Of a stretch of DNA of 64,000 nt, positions 61,151 to 64,000 are shown one piece after another. A model generated the notes under the pieces. It was not told the DNA's origin, did not search any database, and saw nothing but the letters and a program-made list of their open reading frames with translations. Both the position numbers and the translations under genes were made by a program. How positions within the stretch are numbered: the first letter of the stretch is position 1; each line of letters begins with the position of its first letter. This DNA is from Cephalotus follicularis (Eukaryota > Streptophyta > Magnoliopsida > Oxalidales > Cephalotaceae): contig BDDD01000047.1 of assembly GCA_001972305.1 (NCBI GenBank), positions 406,607-470,606 of the forward strand. Direction: 5' to 3'.

Positions 61151-64000
61151 TGTAATGGCCAGCATTTAATTTTGGGTAAATTGATGTTTGGGCTTGGGGG
61201 AAATTTTTTTTTTCTCTCCTTGGTTATGATTGGCTTGGGCTCTTCTTAGTTATGTTGGTTTGGCTTGGGCTTGGTGGAGGCCCAATGTTTGATATGGGTT
61301 AAGAGATAAGAGTTGTTAGATGGTGTTAGGAGATGTGCAAAGCTTGCTTAGGAAGCTTGTTAGTTGAATTTCGGCACATGTCATGTACATCATATCACGC
61401 CTGAAGAAGTGTTTGGGAAAGTGAGTTTTCATCTTTCTTCTTCTTCTTTCTTCTGGAGCTTTGATCGCTGTTGAGGCTGGGACTTTCTTTCACCCGTCTA
61501 TGCGTCCAACAGGTGAGTTTCCTCCTTAGTACGTTTTGGTGAGTTGCTTGGCTAGTGCAGGCACGATCTTTGAGGCCGAGAAGGAGCTTCGCCTTTGTTT
61601 TCATGGATGCATTTCGTTCATGCATAGCTTCAGAGATGTTGATCTTGGTATCTAAGCATTGTTGTGTGTTGGTCTTGCAGAGGAAGATCTAGGCACTAAG
61701 TCCGCACAACAAGGGAGCTAGCTGAGGAAGCTACTGATACTATTGAGTGGGATGTTCTTCTTTCGGTCAATTGATAACTGAGAGTTTCTTGTTTATATGC
61801 CCTTCCATGATATTATCTTTGACTAGGATTTCTTCTTCTGTCATCTGGTTGATATTGCATGTGCATACTGTTATCTCGATGCCTGGGTTGAACTTGTTGT
61901 TTCCCCTTTCTGTCTAAGTATTCATGCTTTTACTGATATCATGTGTTGTTGTTCTCAGGTACTGGTTATTGGGTGCTGGTTACTTGGTTATGTGTGAGAT
62001 TGCTAGCACGAGATGGTCTAAGCGGTGATACACTTACCTCTAAGCTGATGTTGTCCTCTGTTATCTCGTCAAGGGTGGAGCTAAGAGTTGATTCGCGGGC
62101 TCCATAGATGATATGAACGCTATGTGATTGCCGACGAGTTATCTCCTCAATCGATGTTCACCTAGTGTAGTGCTGAGCTCGTGATTACAGAAAGGGTGGG
62201 CTTGCATAGCCCGTCGATCGAGGTTCATGTAGTGAAGTGCGCTAATGTATGATTGCCGGGGGAGGAGTGCTGGTGTAGCCCTTCTACCGATGTTCATGCG
62301 GTGCTCTGGAAGTGGGTATCTGTATGCGTATATGAGGGATGGTGTACAGTCCGGTAGCCCACGGCCGCGTTGATGGATTTCAACGGAGTTGTTATTTATG
62401 CTGCCGAGGTGGTTCTGGCTATGGGAAGTGTGTGAGTTTGATGTGTGCATGTGCGTGTGTGGAATGTGCTTGTGATTGATACAGTACCAGTAGTCCCCTT
62501 TATATTTGTTGATCCTTAGAGTTGATCTTTTGTTGATCCTTGGATCCCTGGCATGTTCTGGCATATAACTTGTTGTTTATCTTCTTTCCTTGAGGTCAGT
62601 CATTGAGTTGGCAGCTCTGACATCTCCTCGGGCTTTTCCTTTGTTATCGATATCCTTGTATATTTTCACCCCTGCTTTGTTTTGTTGAGCAGTGGAGATG
62701 GGTTGTCCTTTGGCCCACTTGGGGCAGGGCACGTTTTCCTTGGGTCATGGTACCTTAGAGGAAGTGGGTTGCCAAGGATATTCCTTGATCTTACTCACTA
62801 GTCAGTTAGACTAATCCCCTCTCAGTTTTGTGTGTAGGAGAAGCGGGGCAGTAGGGTTCTTGAGATGCACTAAGGACAGCGCGTTGAAAGAGGTAGACGC
62901 CAGACGCAGCACCTTAGGATGGCTCCATGGCCACGGGCACCTACATGCATTGGGGACATTCATAGGGTTTTGTGTAGACTTGTTACTGTCTTGTAAACCC
63001 TTTCTTGTAAACATCTATACGCTATGTTTGGATGTTGTGGGTCTGTGGCATTTTGTCCGAGACTGTGTATATAATTCTCTTGCTTTATATACCTTGTTGT
63101 GTATGCTTTGTGTTTGGGTGTGCAGGGACGACGTATGAGTTCAGGGGTTGTTTGACCCTTGGCAGAGGTGTAGGTCTCCCCAACCCTGTCCTTGGTGAAA
63201 CTTAAGTGATTCTCCCTAGGAGCCTTTTGTGCGTGGCACCTCTGCTGAGATGCTGGGGGAGGGGTGGCAGTGTACGTGGTTGGTCAAACCATAGGTTGAC
63301 TTTGTAGCTCAGGTTGGTTGACCCTAAGCTGGGGTCTGGTGGTGTACCCAGGTGTTTTCCCCAGGCATACCGTAGGCGTTAAGGGGGAGTAGGAAATTTC
63401 CTTCAGTTTTGCCCGTCCTCCCAACCTCGGACCAGCTCGGTTCCTGGAGATGTTTTGGTAGGTGAGCCCTGGTGGATCCCCTGGGTTCCTGGTCGGGGTA
63501 AGATTCCATCTCCTTAGTGTAAGTTGAGCATTTAGAGGACCCCAGGTAGTGGTCCCAATGCTTGGCGTTTGTCCTCGGGCCCTTGTGTTGATCCCAGGCT
63601 TAGCCTTATGTTAAGTGTTGTCGTTTTCATATGCCCGGGCATATCCCTGTTTGTGTGGGTCATGCCCTGGGGAGGACATACACTGGGAGGATATGTCCTA
63701 GGTTGGTTGTCCAATGAGGACATGCCCGAGGATGGCTCATTCGGGGAAGGAATGTCTTAGGATGGAGCGCAGGCATGGCTTGTGTTACGTCATGTTGCGT
63801 TGGGTGGTGTTGACATCCCCTGCCCGGGTCCCCAAGCAAGACATAGTGTTGCGTTCTTTGCCTTGGCTCCCTTCCCTGGCATGTTCCTTTGGTGGAACGG
63901 TGCGATTGGGCAGTGGTTGTTGTGTGTGTTCCTTTAGTTAAACAGTGAGCTTTGGGAATGTTTTTAAGTAGGGGTTGTTTACAGTTTTACCCTTCCTTCT
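61151..64000 (+). repeat. 3' LTR of element M (cut by window end)
   Basis: It is collinear with 50625-53460. The first bases differ (TGTAATGGCC against TGTAACGACC). About 200 bases of the LTR should lie beyond the window. Confidence 0.92.

Larger units (their letters stand above)
50625..64000 (+). mobile_element. Element M: Tekay/Del-type retrotransposon, runs off the window
   Basis: The order is 5' LTR (50625-53682), PBS, gag, protease, reverse transcriptase split by N, RNase H, integrase, chromodomain-like tail, polypurine tract and 3' LTR from 61151 to beyond 64000. Most of pol after N lies in one frame with five stops, so M is the best preserved of the Tekay elements here. Its LTR has no GTCGAC cluster. 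It is inserted in the gag of L. Confidence 0.92.

Overview
This window is repeat-derived DNA from a seed plant, most likely a flowering plant with a large genome. I found no host gene, tRNA or rRNA. Almost every kilobase belongs to a long-terminal-repeat (LTR) retrotransposon or to a satellite array. Three groups are recognisable from protein motifs, primer-binding sites (PBS) and LTR ends. The first is Ty3/gypsy chromoviruses of Tekay/Del type (elements A, B, G, K, L, M, N). The second is Ty1/copia (C, D, E, F, H). The third is Athila-type Ty3/gypsy (I, J). Element letters are mine. Every coding region is broken.

Layout: (1) 1-10956, minus strand: Tekay element B carries a second element A inside its reverse transcriptase; both have an unusual extra ORF between PBS and gag. 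(2) 10957-27427, plus strand: an old copia element D is split by C (12902-17275, young, gag only), by E (17917-20617, solo LTR) and, in its 3' LTR, by G (24411-27084, Tekay solo LTR). (3) 27428-31636: a satellite with a period near 101 bp, split by F (copia solo LTR). (4) 31637-38947: 3' part of copia H; its LTR holds J (Athila solo LTR), which holds I (Athila, minus strand). (5) 38948-50624: Tekay K, then L, joined by a deletion scar. (6) 50625-64000: Tekay M, running off the window, with solo LTR N in its reverse transcriptase. Five-base target-site duplications (TSDs) support C, E, G, I and J, and an imperfect one supports F.

The feature that the element annotation does not explain is a family of clusters of short CpG-rich palindromes built on GTCGAC (for example AAAGACATCGACGTCTTT or AAGCGTCGACGCTT). 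They lie inside LTRs of all three groups: A, B, C (both LTRs), E, G (twice), I, K (5' LTR only) and L. Each cluster has its own arm sequence but the same core. In element K one LTR has the cluster and the other lacks exactly that block. I do not know of a described system that matches this. Other points are the extra leader ORF of A and B, a strong CAG-to-TAG bias in the stop codons of K and M, and a Tat-type gag fragment captured inside a copia LTR.

Limits: domain calls come from reading translated motifs by eye. Boundaries marked approximate are uncertain by tens of bases. Clade names were not tested with trees.
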